DNA from: Flavobacteriales bacterium
Lineage (GTDB): Bacteria > Bacteroidota > Bacteroidia > Flavobacteriales > Schleiferiaceae
NCBI GenBank assembly: GCA_017795025.1
Contig: CP051243.1
Location: 1,240,001-1,304,000, forward strand
DNA length: 64,000 nucleotides
Direction of reading: 5' to 3'
The translations under genes were made by a program, and so were the position numbers. Positions within the stretch are counted from its first letter, which is position 1. Each line of letters opens with the position of its first letter. Positions 45,347 to 54,404 of this stretch are shown here, piece by piece. Below the pieces are notes generated by a model. That model saw nothing but the letters and a program-made list of their open reading frames with translations, did not search any database and was not told the DNA's origin.

Positions 45347-45793
45347 CTAATCACTGGATTTCTTAATCTTACTAAGAAGCCCTCCCGATTTAGGTTGAAT
45401 ATGCTCCTCAATATCACTTAGGTGCAGGCTTAATGCCCGAATGGAAATTTGAATTTCTAAGATGAGGAAAGCCAAGGAAAGAATGAGCAAGATAAGTGCA
45501 ATTCCAAAAACCCAAACGGCCATAAGATGAAATTTGATGTAAATCAGGAACATGGTTAGCACACAAAGAAGCAGACTGCTAATCCCTAAAATCTGCATCA
45601 TGCGGGTTAAATGCAAACGCTGCTTAAGGTTTCGGATTTGGGCAATAAGACTAGAATCCTGTTGTTCTAAATACTTATCGTGCAAGTTTCGGATAACGGC
45701 AGCATAAGCCAAAAAGCGATTGGTATAAGCCAACATAATTAAGGAAATCGCCGAGAATAATAAGGCGGGGGTGGTTAATGTAAGTTGTTCCAT
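45347..45793 (-). CDS. DUF2721 membrane protein
   Basis: The ATG at 45793 gives MEQLTLTTPALLFSAISLIMLAYTNRF, the characteristic DUF2721 N-terminus. The frame stays open upstream to 45868 but without family similarity. The 148-residue protein has a first helix, a cytoplasmic helical loop with RNLHDKY and QIRNLKQRL, then two close helices (about 70-120) and a coiled C-terminus. The function of the family is not known. Confidence 0.8.
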   Translation of the reverse strand: MEQLTLTTPALLFSAISLIMLAYTNRFLAYAAVIRNLHDKYLEQQDSSLIAQIRNLKQRLHLTRMMQILGISSLLLCVLTMFLIYIKFHLMAVWVFGIALILLILSLAFLILEIQISIRALSLHLSDIEEHIQPKSGGLLSKIKKSSD

Positions 45794-45948
45794 AATGAGT
45801 AAACCGCTTTGCTTGGTGGATGGTTTTAGATCTTTGGCAAGGAAGAATAAAATGAGCTCGTAAAGCAACGAAATAGGCTAATTTCGTCTCTTAAGTATGA
45901 CTAAAAACTTTTCCTGCTTTTTAATTTGATATAGTCCAACAAGCCGCC

Positions 45949-46140
45949 ATGCTTTGGGGGCAATTAGCTTGGCGCGATGCCTATAATCCGGAAACGGAAG
46001 AACACTTGCGCCTGCTTACTATTGTCAATTTTAACGGGCAGGTATTAGTGCGCTTTAGTTCCCGAGAAAAAGAATCACGCTTCTGGGAAGATGCCGAAAT
46101 CTTGAAAAATAGCCTTCGCCTAATGGAGTTTGGCCCCTAG
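45949..46140 (+). CDS. Small hypothetical protein
   Basis: A 63-codon frame starting MLWGQLAWRDAYNPETEEH, with mixed composition and a plausible alpha/beta pattern. It fills the space between the divergent DUF2721 gene and the convergent E1 gene, leaving 5 bp before the E1 stop. I do not recognise it. The codon pattern is like neighbouring genes, but chance cannot be excluded at this length. Confidence 0.4.
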   Translation: MLWGQLAWRDAYNPETEEHLRLLTIVNFNGQVLVRFSSREKESRFWEDAEILKNSLRLMEFGP

Positions 46141-46145
46141 CTTCT

Positions 46146-48119
46146 CTAGTAAGCTAAGAGGGCTTCTACCGTTTCTTTAAGTCGGGCTTTAGCCAAGAAG
46201 CCTTGTTCCAATTCCGAAGCAAAAGGCACCGGTGTATCCAAACTCGCACAACGACGAACGGGAGCATCCAAGGCTTCAAAAGCCTCCTCTGTTATCAAAG
46301 CGGCGATATCATTAACAATACTTCCAAAGGCGGTGTCCTCCGTTAATACCAAAGCCCGATGAGTTTTGCGAACCGAAGCTAAAATGGCCTCTTCATCTAA
46401 AGGCATTAAGCTTCGTAAATCGATTACCTCCAAATCATAACCATTTTCCTCGGCTAAGTCGAGGGCCCAATGTACGGTAGCTCCATAGGCAATTACGGTA
46501 GCTGCCTTTCCCTCGCGCACCACTGCAGCCTTTCCGATAGGTAAGTTGTAATAATTATTGGCTACCGGCTCCGAAATAGAACGATACAAAGCCTTATGCT
46601 CAAAGAAAAGCACGGGATTAGGGTCTTCGATTGCGGCAATTAATAAACCCTTGGCATCGGCGGGAAACGCAGGATAAACCACCTTTAAACCGGGAACATG
46701 AGTAAACCAAGCTTCGTTACTTTGAGAGTGAAAAGGTCCGGCGGCAACCCCCGCTCCTGTGGGCATGCGCACGACTACATCCGCATTTTGTCCCCAGCGG
46801 TAATGAATCTTAGCCAAGTTGTTAACGATCTGATTGAAGCCTTCCGTTACAAAATCGGCAAATTGCATTTCCACCACCGCTTTCATACCCGAAATGCTTA
46901 AGCCCAATCCGGAGCCTACAATGGCCGACTCGCATAAGGGCGTATTGCGCACGCGGTCGTAACCGTACTTATCAGCCAAACCTTCCGTTACCTTAAAAAC
47001 GCCCCCGTACTTGGCAATATCCTGACCCATCAAAACCAAATTAGGATGGGCTTCCATACTCTGATCTAAAGCATCGTGAATGGCATCAACCAATCGGCGA
47101 TCTTCTTTCTCTTCTCCAGCCTGTTTGGCTTCAAATTGGTAGTCTGCAAAGCGATCCTTTAGCTCCTGCTCCGCATCAAAAACCACTGGGTCTTCTGCGA
47201 AAGCAGCCTCAAAAGCGGCGTTAATTTGCTGTTTAATCCGTTGGGTTAAATTCTCATTTTCGTCAGGGCTAATGATATCCTCATTAATCATATAGGCCCG
47301 GAAATTCTCTACGGGATCTTTTTCCGACCATTCGTCCTGAACCCCATCTGGATAGTATTTGGTACCGCTCGCCTCTTCGTGACCGCGCATTCTAAAAGTG
47401 CGACACTCTAAGATAAATGGCACAGAGTCCTTTTTTATCTCCTCCCGGATTTCCTTAATGGTATGGTATACTTCTAGAAGATTGTTACCATCAATACTTT
47501 TTGCTTTTACTCCGTAGCCCATGGCTTTATAGGCAAAGCTTTTAAAGGCAAACTGCTCGTGACTGGGGGTACTTAAACCCCATTGATTATTCTCCACCAA
47601 AAAAATAACGGGCAGCTTCCATACCGCAGCTACATTCAAGGCCTCATGAAAGTCGCCTTCACTTGCGCCACCGTCTCCCGTAATTACCAGGCATACCTTA
47701 TCCTCTCCTTTTAATTTATGGGCCAAGGCAATACCATCGGCAATCCCCATTTGCGGACCGAGATGGGAAATCATCCCCACTATTTTATGATCCTTAGTGC
47801 CAAAGTGGAAAGATCGATCCCTCCCCTTGGTAAAGCCATTCATCTTCCCCTGAAATTGGGAAAATAGGCGATCCAGTGGCACTTTACGCGTGGTGAATAT
47901 CCCTAAATTTCGATGCATGGGAAGCATAAACTCCTCTTCCTCCATCGCTAAAGCTGCCCCTACCGAGATGGCCTCCTGGCCGTATCCTGAAAACCATTTT
48001 GAAATGCGTCCCTGCCTAAGGGCAATAAGCATTTTTTCTTCAATTAATCGGGGGCTAAGAATGGCGGTATAAAAGTCGATCAGCTCCTGATCGGTCAATC
48101 CTTTACGATTGAATTTCAT
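46146..48119 (-). CDS. 2-oxoacid dehydrogenase E1 component, alpha and beta subunits fused
   Basis: A 657-residue protein combining E1-alpha (about 1-320) and E1-beta (about 330-657) in one chain. E1 decarboxylates a 2-oxo acid with thiamine diphosphate and passes the acyl group to the E2 lipoyl domain. The TPP motif VITGDGGASEGDFHEALNVA sits near residue 140 and ends with the NN pair of FLVENNQWG. The beta half has GSGLGLSISGMKAVVEMQF, PTGAGVAAGPFHSQS and the transketolase C domain with VIDLRSLMPLDEEA. The fused form is usual in Bacteroidota. The closest general class is branched-chain 2-oxoacid dehydrogenase, but the substrate cannot be fixed. E2 and E3 genes are not adjacent. Confidence 0.92.
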   Translation of the reverse strand: MKFNRKGLTDQELIDFYTAILSPRLIEEKMLIALRQGRISKWFSGYGQEAISVGAALAMEEEEFMLPMHRNLGIFTTRKVPLDRLFSQFQGKMNGFTKGRDRSFHFGTKDHKIVGMISHLGPQMGIADGIALAHKLKGEDKVCLVITGDGGASEGDFHEALNVAAVWKLPVIFLVENNQWGLSTPSHEQFAFKSFAYKAMGYGVKAKSIDGNNLLEVYHTIKEIREEIKKDSVPFILECRTFRMRGHEEASGTKYYPDGVQDEWSEKDPVENFRAYMINEDIISPDENENLTQRIKQQINAAFEAAFAEDPVVFDAEQELKDRFADYQFEAKQAGEEKEDRRLVDAIHDALDQSMEAHPNLVLMGQDIAKYGGVFKVTEGLADKYGYDRVRNTPLCESAIVGSGLGLSISGMKAVVEMQFADFVTEGFNQIVNNLAKIHYRWGQNADVVVRMPTGAGVAAGPFHSQSNEAWFTHVPGLKVVYPAFPADAKGLLIAAIEDPNPVLFFEHKALYRSISEPVANNYYNLPIGKAAVVREGKAATVIAYGATVHWALDLAEENGYDLEVIDLRSLMPLDEEAILASVRKTHRALVLTEDTAFGSIVNDIAALITEEAFEALDAPVRRCASLDTPVPFASELEQGFLAKARLKETVEALLAY

Positions 48120-48337
48120 AGAGAGGTAAAAATAAGGTGGACCAAAGTTAGATTTAATTGCCGAATAAAAGCGCGGGAATAGGGATTGCTTCCCGGCAAA
48201 ATTGCTTGATTAAAACCAATGGCAAAATGAAGCTTTAAGCGAATGGGGATAGAAGCACTTCCCTTAAGTACTGCCTTTAGCCACAATAGCCATAAGGAAC
48301 AAATTAAAGCGAGTTCCAAGCGAGAACACAAATGCCT

Positions 48338-48345
48338 TACCTTTG
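48338..48345 (+). promoter_or_regulatory. Predicted -7 box TACCTTTG
   Basis: TACCTTTG fits the Bacteroidota -7 consensus and lies 18 bp before the ATG of the small lipoprotein gene. It would drive that gene and perhaps the methyltransferase and priA genes, which follow without gaps. No clear -33 TTTG is seen. Confidence 0.5.
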
Positions 48346-48363
48346 TGAAAATTCCCAAAAAAC

Positions 48364-48711
48364 ATGAAGAAATTAGGATTTCTTGGACTCTTAGCCCTAG
48401 TGGCTTGTCAGAATAATCCCGAAGCTGAAACCACGAGCAGCAATAGTATTGAATACCCTATTTACGAGCAGGTAGAAGTGGAAGTAGGCGGTAATGTGGT
48501 TTATGGCGTGATTGTTAGAGACTCGAGCGCCGAGCGCAGTAACCGCGGTTATGAGGTAACCTTTAAACTGCAGGATCGCGTTTGGATCGACACCGTATTT
48601 TTGGAATTACCCCCCAAGCAAATGGTGCAGGGTGAAATGATTTTTGCCGAAGCCGTGGTGAATGATATGGGTGGCGCAAGCTATGAAGTGAAGCGCTTGG
48701 AAATCGAGTAA
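48364..48711 (+). CDS. Small lipoprotein, unknown function
   Basis: A 115-residue protein. MKKLGFLGLLALVAC is a lipoprotein signal with Cys15. The mature part is one small beta domain with alternating charged and hydrophobic strands (YEVTFKLQDRVWIDTVFLEL). I do not recognise the family. It is followed directly (stop TAA, then ATG) by the RNA methyltransferase gene and priA, so all three appear to be one transcript. That pairing is probably transcriptional convenience and not functional. Confidence 0.75.
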   Translation: MKKLGFLGLLALVACQNNPEAETTSSNSIEYPIYEQVEVEVGGNVVYGVIVRDSSAERSNRGYEVTFKLQDRVWIDTVFLELPPKQMVQGEMIFAEAVVNDMGGASYEVKRLEIE

Positions 48712-49872
48712 ATGTCGGATCAAAATCTAAGCATCTTAATTAAAACCCACGCGGGTTTAGAGCGCGTTTTAGCGAGGGAAGTACGGCAATTAGGCGGACG
48801 AGAAATAAAAGAAGTTCGTCGGGGCGTAAGCTGCAAGGGCGACCTGGGCTTTGTATACAAATGCAACCTTTGGCTGCGCACGGCCATTCGGGTTTTAGTT
48901 CAATTAGACAGTTTTCAGGTTCGCGATGAGCAAAACCTTTACAAGCGCATCAAGGAAATGCCTTGGGAAAATTACTTCGCGGTAAACAATACCCTGGCCA
49001 TTGATGCTACCGTTTTTAGCGACCGCTTTCGGAATAGCCTGTTCATAGCCCAAAAGTCTAAAGATGCCATTGTAGATCGTTTCCGCGAGCGTGAAGGGAA
49101 ACGGCCCTCAGTAGAATTACGAGAGCCCGATATTCGCATAAATGTGCATATCCAAAAGCATATTTGTACGGTTTCCCTTGATAGTAGTGGCGACTCCTTA
49201 CATAAGCGTGGCTACCGTGTGGAAGTAGACAAAGCTCCCTTAAATGAGGTTTTAGCTGCCGGCATCTTAGCCTTAATGGATTGGCAAGGCAAAGGCCCTT
49301 TAATGGACCCCATGTGTGGCTCGGGCACCTTTTTAACCGAGGCTGCGCTGTATGCTAGCAATGTTCCAGTAAATGTTTTTCGCAAAAAATACTCTTTTCA
49401 GCATTGGCTTGATTTCGATCAAAAGCTTTTCGATACCATATTTGAAGCGGCCCTGGCCAAGGAAAATGCGAATTTGCCCGAAATCCGGGGATTTGATATC
49501 GACCTGATGGTTTTAGCTAAAAGCCGCCGAAACATTAAGAATGCCTTAATGGAAGAGGTAATTAAGGTCCAAAAACGCAATTTCCTAAACTGGCCCGAGG
49601 AGGAAACCGTAACTCCGGGAACTACCGTGGTAATGAACCCTCCCTACGATATGAAGATTGAGGCTGATATTCCGGAACTTTACAAGGGAATTGGCGACAG
49701 CCTAAAGCGCCATTTTAGCGGCTGCACGGCGTGGGTATTCACTGCCTCAGCCGAAGGCTTAAAGCATCTGGGCCTAAAGCCCACCAAAAAGATTGCTTTA
49801 AAAAATGGTAAACTCGACAGCTGGCTGGTGCGCTACGATCTGTACGAAGGCAGCAAGAAAAACCAGTCCTAA
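48712..49872 (+). CDS. THUMP-domain class I SAM-dependent RNA methyltransferase (RlmL/YpsC-like)
   Basis: A 386-residue protein. An N-terminal ferredoxin-like plus THUMP region (about 5-160) binds RNA. The Rossmann methyltransferase has the SAM motif MDPMCGSGTFLTEAAL near residue 198 and the catalytic NPPYD near 308, typical of N2-guanine methyltransferases. It matches the N-terminal half of E. coli RlmL and the Bacillus YpsC type, which modifies 23S rRNA G2445. The exact target base in this organism is inferred by family. It abuts priA with the stop and start touching. Confidence 0.88.
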   Translation: MSDQNLSILIKTHAGLERVLAREVRQLGGREIKEVRRGVSCKGDLGFVYKCNLWLRTAIRVLVQLDSFQVRDEQNLYKRIKEMPWENYFAVNNTLAIDATVFSDRFRNSLFIAQKSKDAIVDRFREREGKRPSVELREPDIRINVHIQKHICTVSLDSSGDSLHKRGYRVEVDKAPLNEVLAAGILALMDWQGKGPLMDPMCGSGTFLTEAALYASNVPVNVFRKKYSFQHWLDFDQKLFDTIFEAALAKENANLPEIRGFDIDLMVLAKSRRNIKNALMEEVIKVQKRNFLNWPEEETVTPGTTVVMNPPYDMKIEADIPELYKGIGDSLKRHFSGCTAWVFTASAEGLKHLGLKPTKKIALKNGKLDSWLVRYDLYEGSKKNQS

Positions 49873-52317
49873 ATGAGGCAATTTGCCGAGATATTGCTCC
49901 CTCTGGCATTGCCGGTGAATTACACCTATAGTATTCCTGAGCATCTCCAAGAATATCTTCAAATTGGTATGCGTGTAGTGGTACCCTTGGGAAAGCGTAA
50001 GCTTTATACGGGTATCGTTAAGGAGATTCACCAAAGAGAACCCAAGGATATTAAGGTTCGGGATATTTTGGATGCCGAAGACGCCTCCCCTATTATCTCT
50101 TCCAAGCAATTGGTGTTTTGGGAGTGGCTGGCCCAGTATTACCTCTGCAGCGAAGGTGAGGTGATGAATGCGGCTTTACCCGGTGGCTTAAAGCTGGAAA
50201 GTGAAATGGTGATCCAGCGGAATTTAGCCAAGGAAATCGTAGACGAAGAACTTAATGATGCCGAATTCTTGATTGTTGAAGCCCTGGAGCAACAGGATCG
50301 CCTAAGCATTAAGGAAATAGCGGAAATCACGGGCTTTGCTAATCCGCTTTTTACGATAAAAGAATTGCTGTCTAAGGCCTATATCCTATTGGAAGAAGAG
50401 CTAAAAGGCGGCTATAAACCCCGCAGAGTTCGCCTGGTAAAAGCAGGACCAAAATTAAATGAAGATCAAGTAGATCTAGCCTTCGAATTAGTGGGGAAAG
50501 CGGCTAAACAGCGGGAACTTTTACTCGGCTTTTTTCAATATCGTAATGAGATGGGTCAGCTACCTGCGGCCCAGCTTTTAAAACGCTGTTCGGCGGGTGA
50601 TAGTAGTTTAAAGGCCCTTCACGAAAAAGGCCTCCTCGAAATTTTTTACGATGATCCCCAAGCGGGACTCATAAGTCAGAACCCTCAAGCAGCCGGACTA
50701 TTTCCTTTGCAAGAAAATCAGCAAAAGGCGCTGCAAGAAATTCGCGCGAAACTCGACAAGCCGGTGCTTTTTCATGGGGTTACTTCCTCGGGTAAAACCG
50801 AGATCTATACCCACCTTATGGCCGAGGTCCTGCACCAAGGGAAACAGGTGCTTTATCTCGTTCCCGAAATTGCACTCACCACCCAGCTTATTCAGCGTTT
50901 AGAGCGCTTTTTTGGAGATACCCTTTTGGTTTATCACTCGCGCTATAGCGACCGCGAGCGTGTGGAAACCTGGTTAAAGCTCTTTCAAAAGGAGCATGAA
51001 CCAGCCTTGGTTATTGGGGCTAGAAGTAGCATTTTTCTTCCCTTTCAAAATCTAGGTTTGGTGCTTGTAGATGAGGAACATGAGAATAGCTATAAGCAGT
51101 ACGAACCCGCGCCACGCTACCATGCTCGAGATGCTGCTCTAATGCTGGCACACCAACAGAGCGCGAAGGTATTATTGGGTAGCGCAACCCCGGCCTACGA
51201 AAGTTATTTTAATGCCCGCAAAGGAAAGTACCACCTGGTAGAACTTTTCGAGCGCTTTGGCGACATTGCCATGCCCGAAATCAGAGCGATTAATACCCGC
51301 GAACTTCGCAAGCGAAAGCAAATGCGCGGCGATTTTGCCCCCGAGCTGATTGCCGAAATTGAAAGCCAGATGAAAAAGGGAAAGCAGGTAATCCTCTTTC
51401 AAAACCGACGCGGCTTTTCCACCTTTCTGCAATGCGAAACCTGTGGCCATGTGATGCAATGCAAAAATTGCGACATCAGTCTTACCTACCATAAATATCA
51501 GCACCAAATGCGCTGCCATGTGTGCGGCTACCACAGTCCGCCCCCGCGCGAATGTCCGGCCTGTAAAAGTCAGCAAATAAAAAGCCTAGGCTTTGGCACC
51601 GAAAAGCTGGAAGATGAGCTGCAGCTGATGTTTCCCCAGGCACGTATTCAAAGGATGGACCTGGATACCACCCGCAAGAAGAAAGCTTATGAAAATATCA
51701 TTGCCGCTTTTGAGGATGGTGATACCGACATTTTAGTAGGTACGCAAATGGTAAGCAAGGGTTTAGACTTTGAAAATGTGGGCTTGGTGGGCATTATGAA
51801 TGCCGATTCGCAACTGTTCTTTCCCGACTTCCGGGCGCATGAGAAGGCCTATCAAATGCTCGCACAAGTATCGGGCAGAGCAGGTCGTAAAGGCGAACAG
51901 GGATTGGTACTCATCCAAACTTCCAGCCCAGATCATCCGGTGATCTCCGACGTGATCGGTCATCGTTACCGTAGCGGTTACGAGCGGGAGCTTCAAGAGC
52001 GTATGGAATTCCACTACCCGCCCTATTACCGCTTAATTCGAATCAGTATTAAACATCGTAAGCGCGAGGTTTTAGAACAAAGGGCGTCCATTTTAGGTCG
52101 CGATCTAAGAAGCTTGTTTAACCGCAGGGTTTACGGTCCCGAATATCCCTTGGCCAATCGTTTACGAGGTTGGTACCAGATGGAAATTCTTTTAAAAATC
52201 GAATCGAAGCTCAGCTTAAAAGCCGTTAAACAAGCCTTGCACAATCAAGTCGAAGCCTTTCAACAAGAGCATAAGAAAAGTGCGGTCCGCATCATTTATG
52301 ATGTAGACCCCCTTTAG
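49873..52317 (+). CDS. priA: Primosomal replication restart helicase PriA
   Basis: An 814-residue protein. PriA reloads the replisome at stalled forks. An N-terminal DNA-binding domain (about 1-105, with MRVVVPLGKRKLYTGIV) is followed by a winged helix. The helicase core carries Walker A GVTSSGKTEIY near residue 302 and the DEEH box near 399. A zinc-binding insertion lies at about 521-565 with CETCGHVMQCKNC, CHVCGYH and CPACKS, all eight cysteines present. QVSGRAGR is motif VI. The 3' end overlaps the convergent yhhN-like gene by 26 bp. Confidence 0.97.
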   Translation: MRQFAEILLPLALPVNYTYSIPEHLQEYLQIGMRVVVPLGKRKLYTGIVKEIHQREPKDIKVRDILDAEDASPIISSKQLVFWEWLAQYYLCSEGEVMNAALPGGLKLESEMVIQRNLAKEIVDEELNDAEFLIVEALEQQDRLSIKEIAEITGFANPLFTIKELLSKAYILLEEELKGGYKPRRVRLVKAGPKLNEDQVDLAFELVGKAAKQRELLLGFFQYRNEMGQLPAAQLLKRCSAGDSSLKALHEKGLLEIFYDDPQAGLISQNPQAAGLFPLQENQQKALQEIRAKLDKPVLFHGVTSSGKTEIYTHLMAEVLHQGKQVLYLVPEIALTTQLIQRLERFFGDTLLVYHSRYSDRERVETWLKLFQKEHEPALVIGARSSIFLPFQNLGLVLVDEEHENSYKQYEPAPRYHARDAALMLAHQQSAKVLLGSATPAYESYFNARKGKYHLVELFERFGDIAMPEIRAINTRELRKRKQMRGDFAPELIAEIESQMKKGKQVILFQNRRGFSTFLQCETCGHVMQCKNCDISLTYHKYQHQMRCHVCGYHSPPPRECPACKSQQIKSLGFGTEKLEDELQLMFPQARIQRMDLDTTRKKKAYENIIAAFEDGDTDILVGTQMVSKGLDFENVGLVGIMNADSQLFFPDFRAHEKAYQMLAQVSGRAGRKGEQGLVLIQTSSPDHPVISDVIGHRYRSGYERELQERMEFHYPPYYRLIRISIKHRKREVLEQRASILGRDLRSLFNRRVYGPEYPLANRLRGWYQMEILLKIESKLSLKAVKQALHNQVEAFQQEHKKSAVRIIYDVDPL

Positions 52318-52972
52318 CCTCTTTTCCCTGAATTAAGCCTAGGATTATCGCCCCTTGCGCGACAGCATAAGTGAACATGATGAGGATTCGGTTATGCCAA
52401 TGCTCCTCAAAGCCTCCTCCAAATTTGGAGTACGCAATCCACCAATCGGAGAAAATAAATAAGGCGATCCCTATTAAAGGCCAAATTAATTTACGTTCGG
52501 TGTACGAAAGCGTGGCGAAAATCAAATGCAGCGCTAAAAAGCCGAAATAGGCAAAAATCGGAATTTGCAAATCCGAGGGAAGCTCCACCTTTAAAAGCAA
52601 GAGGTATAAACTTAGTCCCGCAAAAGCTACCGCCCCAAAAATAGGTATTGGCTTAAACCTTAACCCAGCTTTAGCATAAAACAAGATGTAGAAGAGATGC
52701 GCCAAGGCAAAGGCGCCCATGCCAATTAAAAATGCCGGGGCCTCGCTAAACATCAAAGCAAGATCTCCAATTAGGGAGAAAACCAAGGCGGGAAGCAAGA
52801 GTAGCCAGTATTTGGCATAGGCTCTTAACTTGCTTTGCGCAAAAAGAATAAGGGAAATGATGATTAAGGGCTTGCTTAAATAAAGCATCTGGCCCGTATT
52901 TTCTCGGTAAATCACCGCCAAGTGAAAGAGGATAATGGCCCCATAAATCTTTAAAAAGTCTTTTATCTGCAT
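52292..52972 (-). CDS. Lysoplasmalogenase-like membrane protein (YhhN/TMEM86 family)
   Basis: A 226-residue protein with about eight transmembrane helices. Conserved family residues are seen in LVFSLIGDLALMF (about 60-72) and in LFIFSDWWIAYSKF (about 176-189), the two acidic sites likely forming the hydrolase centre. Human TMEM86B cleaves vinyl ether lysoplasmalogens. Bacterial homologues are annotated by similarity, and plasmalogens are not known in aerobic Bacteroidota, so the real substrate may differ. Its start follows the M48 protease gene stop directly, so the two are probably co-transcribed. Confidence 0.8.
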   Translation of the reverse strand: MQIKDFLKIYGAIILFHLAVIYRENTGQMLYLSKPLIIISLILFAQSKLRAYAKYWLLLLPALVFSLIGDLALMFSEAPAFLIGMGAFALAHLFYILFYAKAGLRFKPIPIFGAVAFAGLSLYLLLLKVELPSDLQIPIFAYFGFLALHLIFATLSYTERKLIWPLIGIALFIFSDWWIAYSKFGGGFEEHWHNRILIMFTYAVAQGAIILGLIQGKEAKGGLHHK

Positions 52973-53776
52973 TTATTTGTTTTGCTGTTGCAGATAGTAT
53001 TTCATCGCTTCGCCCATACCGGCATTTAAATCCTTAACCCGGGTTTGATGCGAAGGGTGGGTTGATAAGAACTCAGGAACCTGACTACCACCAGAGTTTG
53101 CGGCCATTCGCTCCCAAAATTTAGGTGCTTCCCGAGGGTCATATCCCGCCATGGCCATAAATACCAATCCCATTTCATCGGCCTCACTTTCATGTAAACG
53201 GCTAAAAGGAAGCATCGCCCCATATTGTGAACCAATACCGTAGGCCGCCATATAAAGACTTTGGGCTTTTTCGGGTTGCTCCTTAATGGCCACTTGTAAA
53301 GCGACTCCACCCATTTGTTGGATTAATCCCTGACTCATCCGTTCGGATCCATGCTTGGCCACGGCATGAGCAATTTCATGACCCATTACTACGGCAACGC
53401 CAGCCTCATCTTGACAAACGCCTAAGATACCGGTGTAAAAAGCCACTTTACCACCAGGCATACACCAAGCATTGGCTGATGGGTCGTCGATCAAAGCAAA
53501 CTCCCAATTAAAATCCTTAATCATATCGGCGTGTCCCTTCTGCCGAAGATACTTCTCCACCGCAGCAGCCACCTTTTGACCAACGCGTTCAATCATTTGC
53601 GCCTGGGCCGTTCCGGTAATCACCTTTGATTTAGATAAAACCTCCTGGTACTGAGTTACCGCCATCGCATTCATCTGCGAGCCCGGAATTAAAGACACTT
53701 GTTTACGACCGGTTAAAGGAACTGTGTTACAGGCACTTAAAGCTAATACAAATACACTTAAAGCTATCTTTCGCAT
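52973..53776 (-). CDS. M48 family metalloprotease lipoprotein
   Basis: A 267-residue protein with lipoprotein signal (lipobox LALSAC, Cys16). The zinc site HEIAH has His133, Glu134 and His137, and the third ligand is in HESEADEMG at about residue 197. It has the length and layout of BepA/LoiP-type periplasmic M48 peptidases but no TPR domain, so it is closer to LoiP/YcaL, which degrade misfolded outer-membrane proteins. It lies just upstream of the YhhN-like gene. Confidence 0.92.
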   Translation of the reverse strand: MRKIALSVFVLALSACNTVPLTGRKQVSLIPGSQMNAMAVTQYQEVLSKSKVITGTAQAQMIERVGQKVAAAVEKYLRQKGHADMIKDFNWEFALIDDPSANAWCMPGGKVAFYTGILGVCQDEAGVAVVMGHEIAHAVAKHGSERMSQGLIQQMGGVALQVAIKEQPEKAQSLYMAAYGIGSQYGAMLPFSRLHESEADEMGLVFMAMAGYDPREAPKFWERMAANSGGSQVPEFLSTHPSHQTRVKDLNAGMGEAMKYYLQQQNK

Positions 53777-53908
53777 GGGATTGTTTTAGAGGAACAAAGA
53801 AAGCAAATTTGACAGGTAAATTTAGGTCAATCTGAAAAATTGTCTGCTTAATTTCAAAATAAATGACAAATAGTCATCATAATCGATAGAAAGTACTTTA
53901 AAAATGTA

Positions 53909-53924
53909 TTGGCATTTGAATTGC
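53909..53924 (+). promoter_or_regulatory. Sigma54-like -24/-12 element upstream of hsp20
   Basis: TTGGCATTTGAATTGC matches the sigma54 consensus TGGCAYR-N4-TTGC at all positions except the R (here T), with exact GG-to-GC spacing. A start about 12 nt downstream would leave a leader of roughly 30 nt before the hsp20 ATG at 53964. It is predicted only by sequence. No enhancer site was identified. Confidence 0.5.
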
Positions 53925-53963
53925 CTAAAAGTGATTGAAGTTTAATCTTAAAAACGAATTAAA

Positions 53964-54401
53964 ATGAAAGTTATAAAGTCACACAACAACCTACCCTTAT
54001 TTGATCAATTCTTCGATGGTTTCTTTCGCGATGAACCGCTTCATTGGATGAATAAAACCACCGGGCATAGTCGTGCCGATTTGGTAAACATCAGCGAAAG
54101 CGATGAAGGTTTTGAAATTGAGTTGATGGCGCCCGGCTACCGCAAGGAAGACTTGCATATTGAGGTAGACGGTGACCTGCTTCATCTAAAAGCAGAGCGC
54201 GAAGAAAGCACTGAGAATGAGAAGCGAAACTACCTTCGTAGAGAGTTTAGTATCCAAAAACTAGAGCGTCAGTTCCGTTTACCGGAAGACAAAATTGACA
54301 TCGATAAAATTGAAGCTCGTTTTGAAGATGGCGTACTATTCGTACAGCTCCCTAAGAAGGCGGAAGTTAAAAAAGCGAGCCGCTTGATTGAAGTGCACTA
54401 A
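53964..54401 (+). CDS. hsp20: Small heat-shock protein, Hsp20/alpha-crystallin family
   Basis: A 145-residue cytoplasmic holdase that prevents aggregation of unfolded proteins. The alpha-crystallin domain covers about 40-135: FEIELMAPGYRKEDLHIEV, then RREFSIQKLERQFRLPEDKID, then ARFEDGVLFVQLPKK. The C-terminus lacks a clear I-x-I/V oligomerisation motif (it ends SRLIEVH), although LIEV may serve. The gene is monocistronic, with a sigma54-like element 40 bp before the ATG. The next gene converges. Confidence 0.95.
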   Translation: MKVIKSHNNLPLFDQFFDGFFRDEPLHWMNKTTGHSRADLVNISESDEGFEIELMAPGYRKEDLHIEVDGDLLHLKAEREESTENEKRNYLRREFSIQKLERQFRLPEDKIDIDKIEARFEDGVLFVQLPKKAEVKKASRLIEVH

Positions 54402-54404
54402 GCG

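Noticed and set aside
48120-48363. Possible sigma54-like element with GGCAAAATTGC in the E1/lipoprotein intergenic region
   Set aside because: The GG-to-GC distance is three bases too short for a sigma54 promoter.
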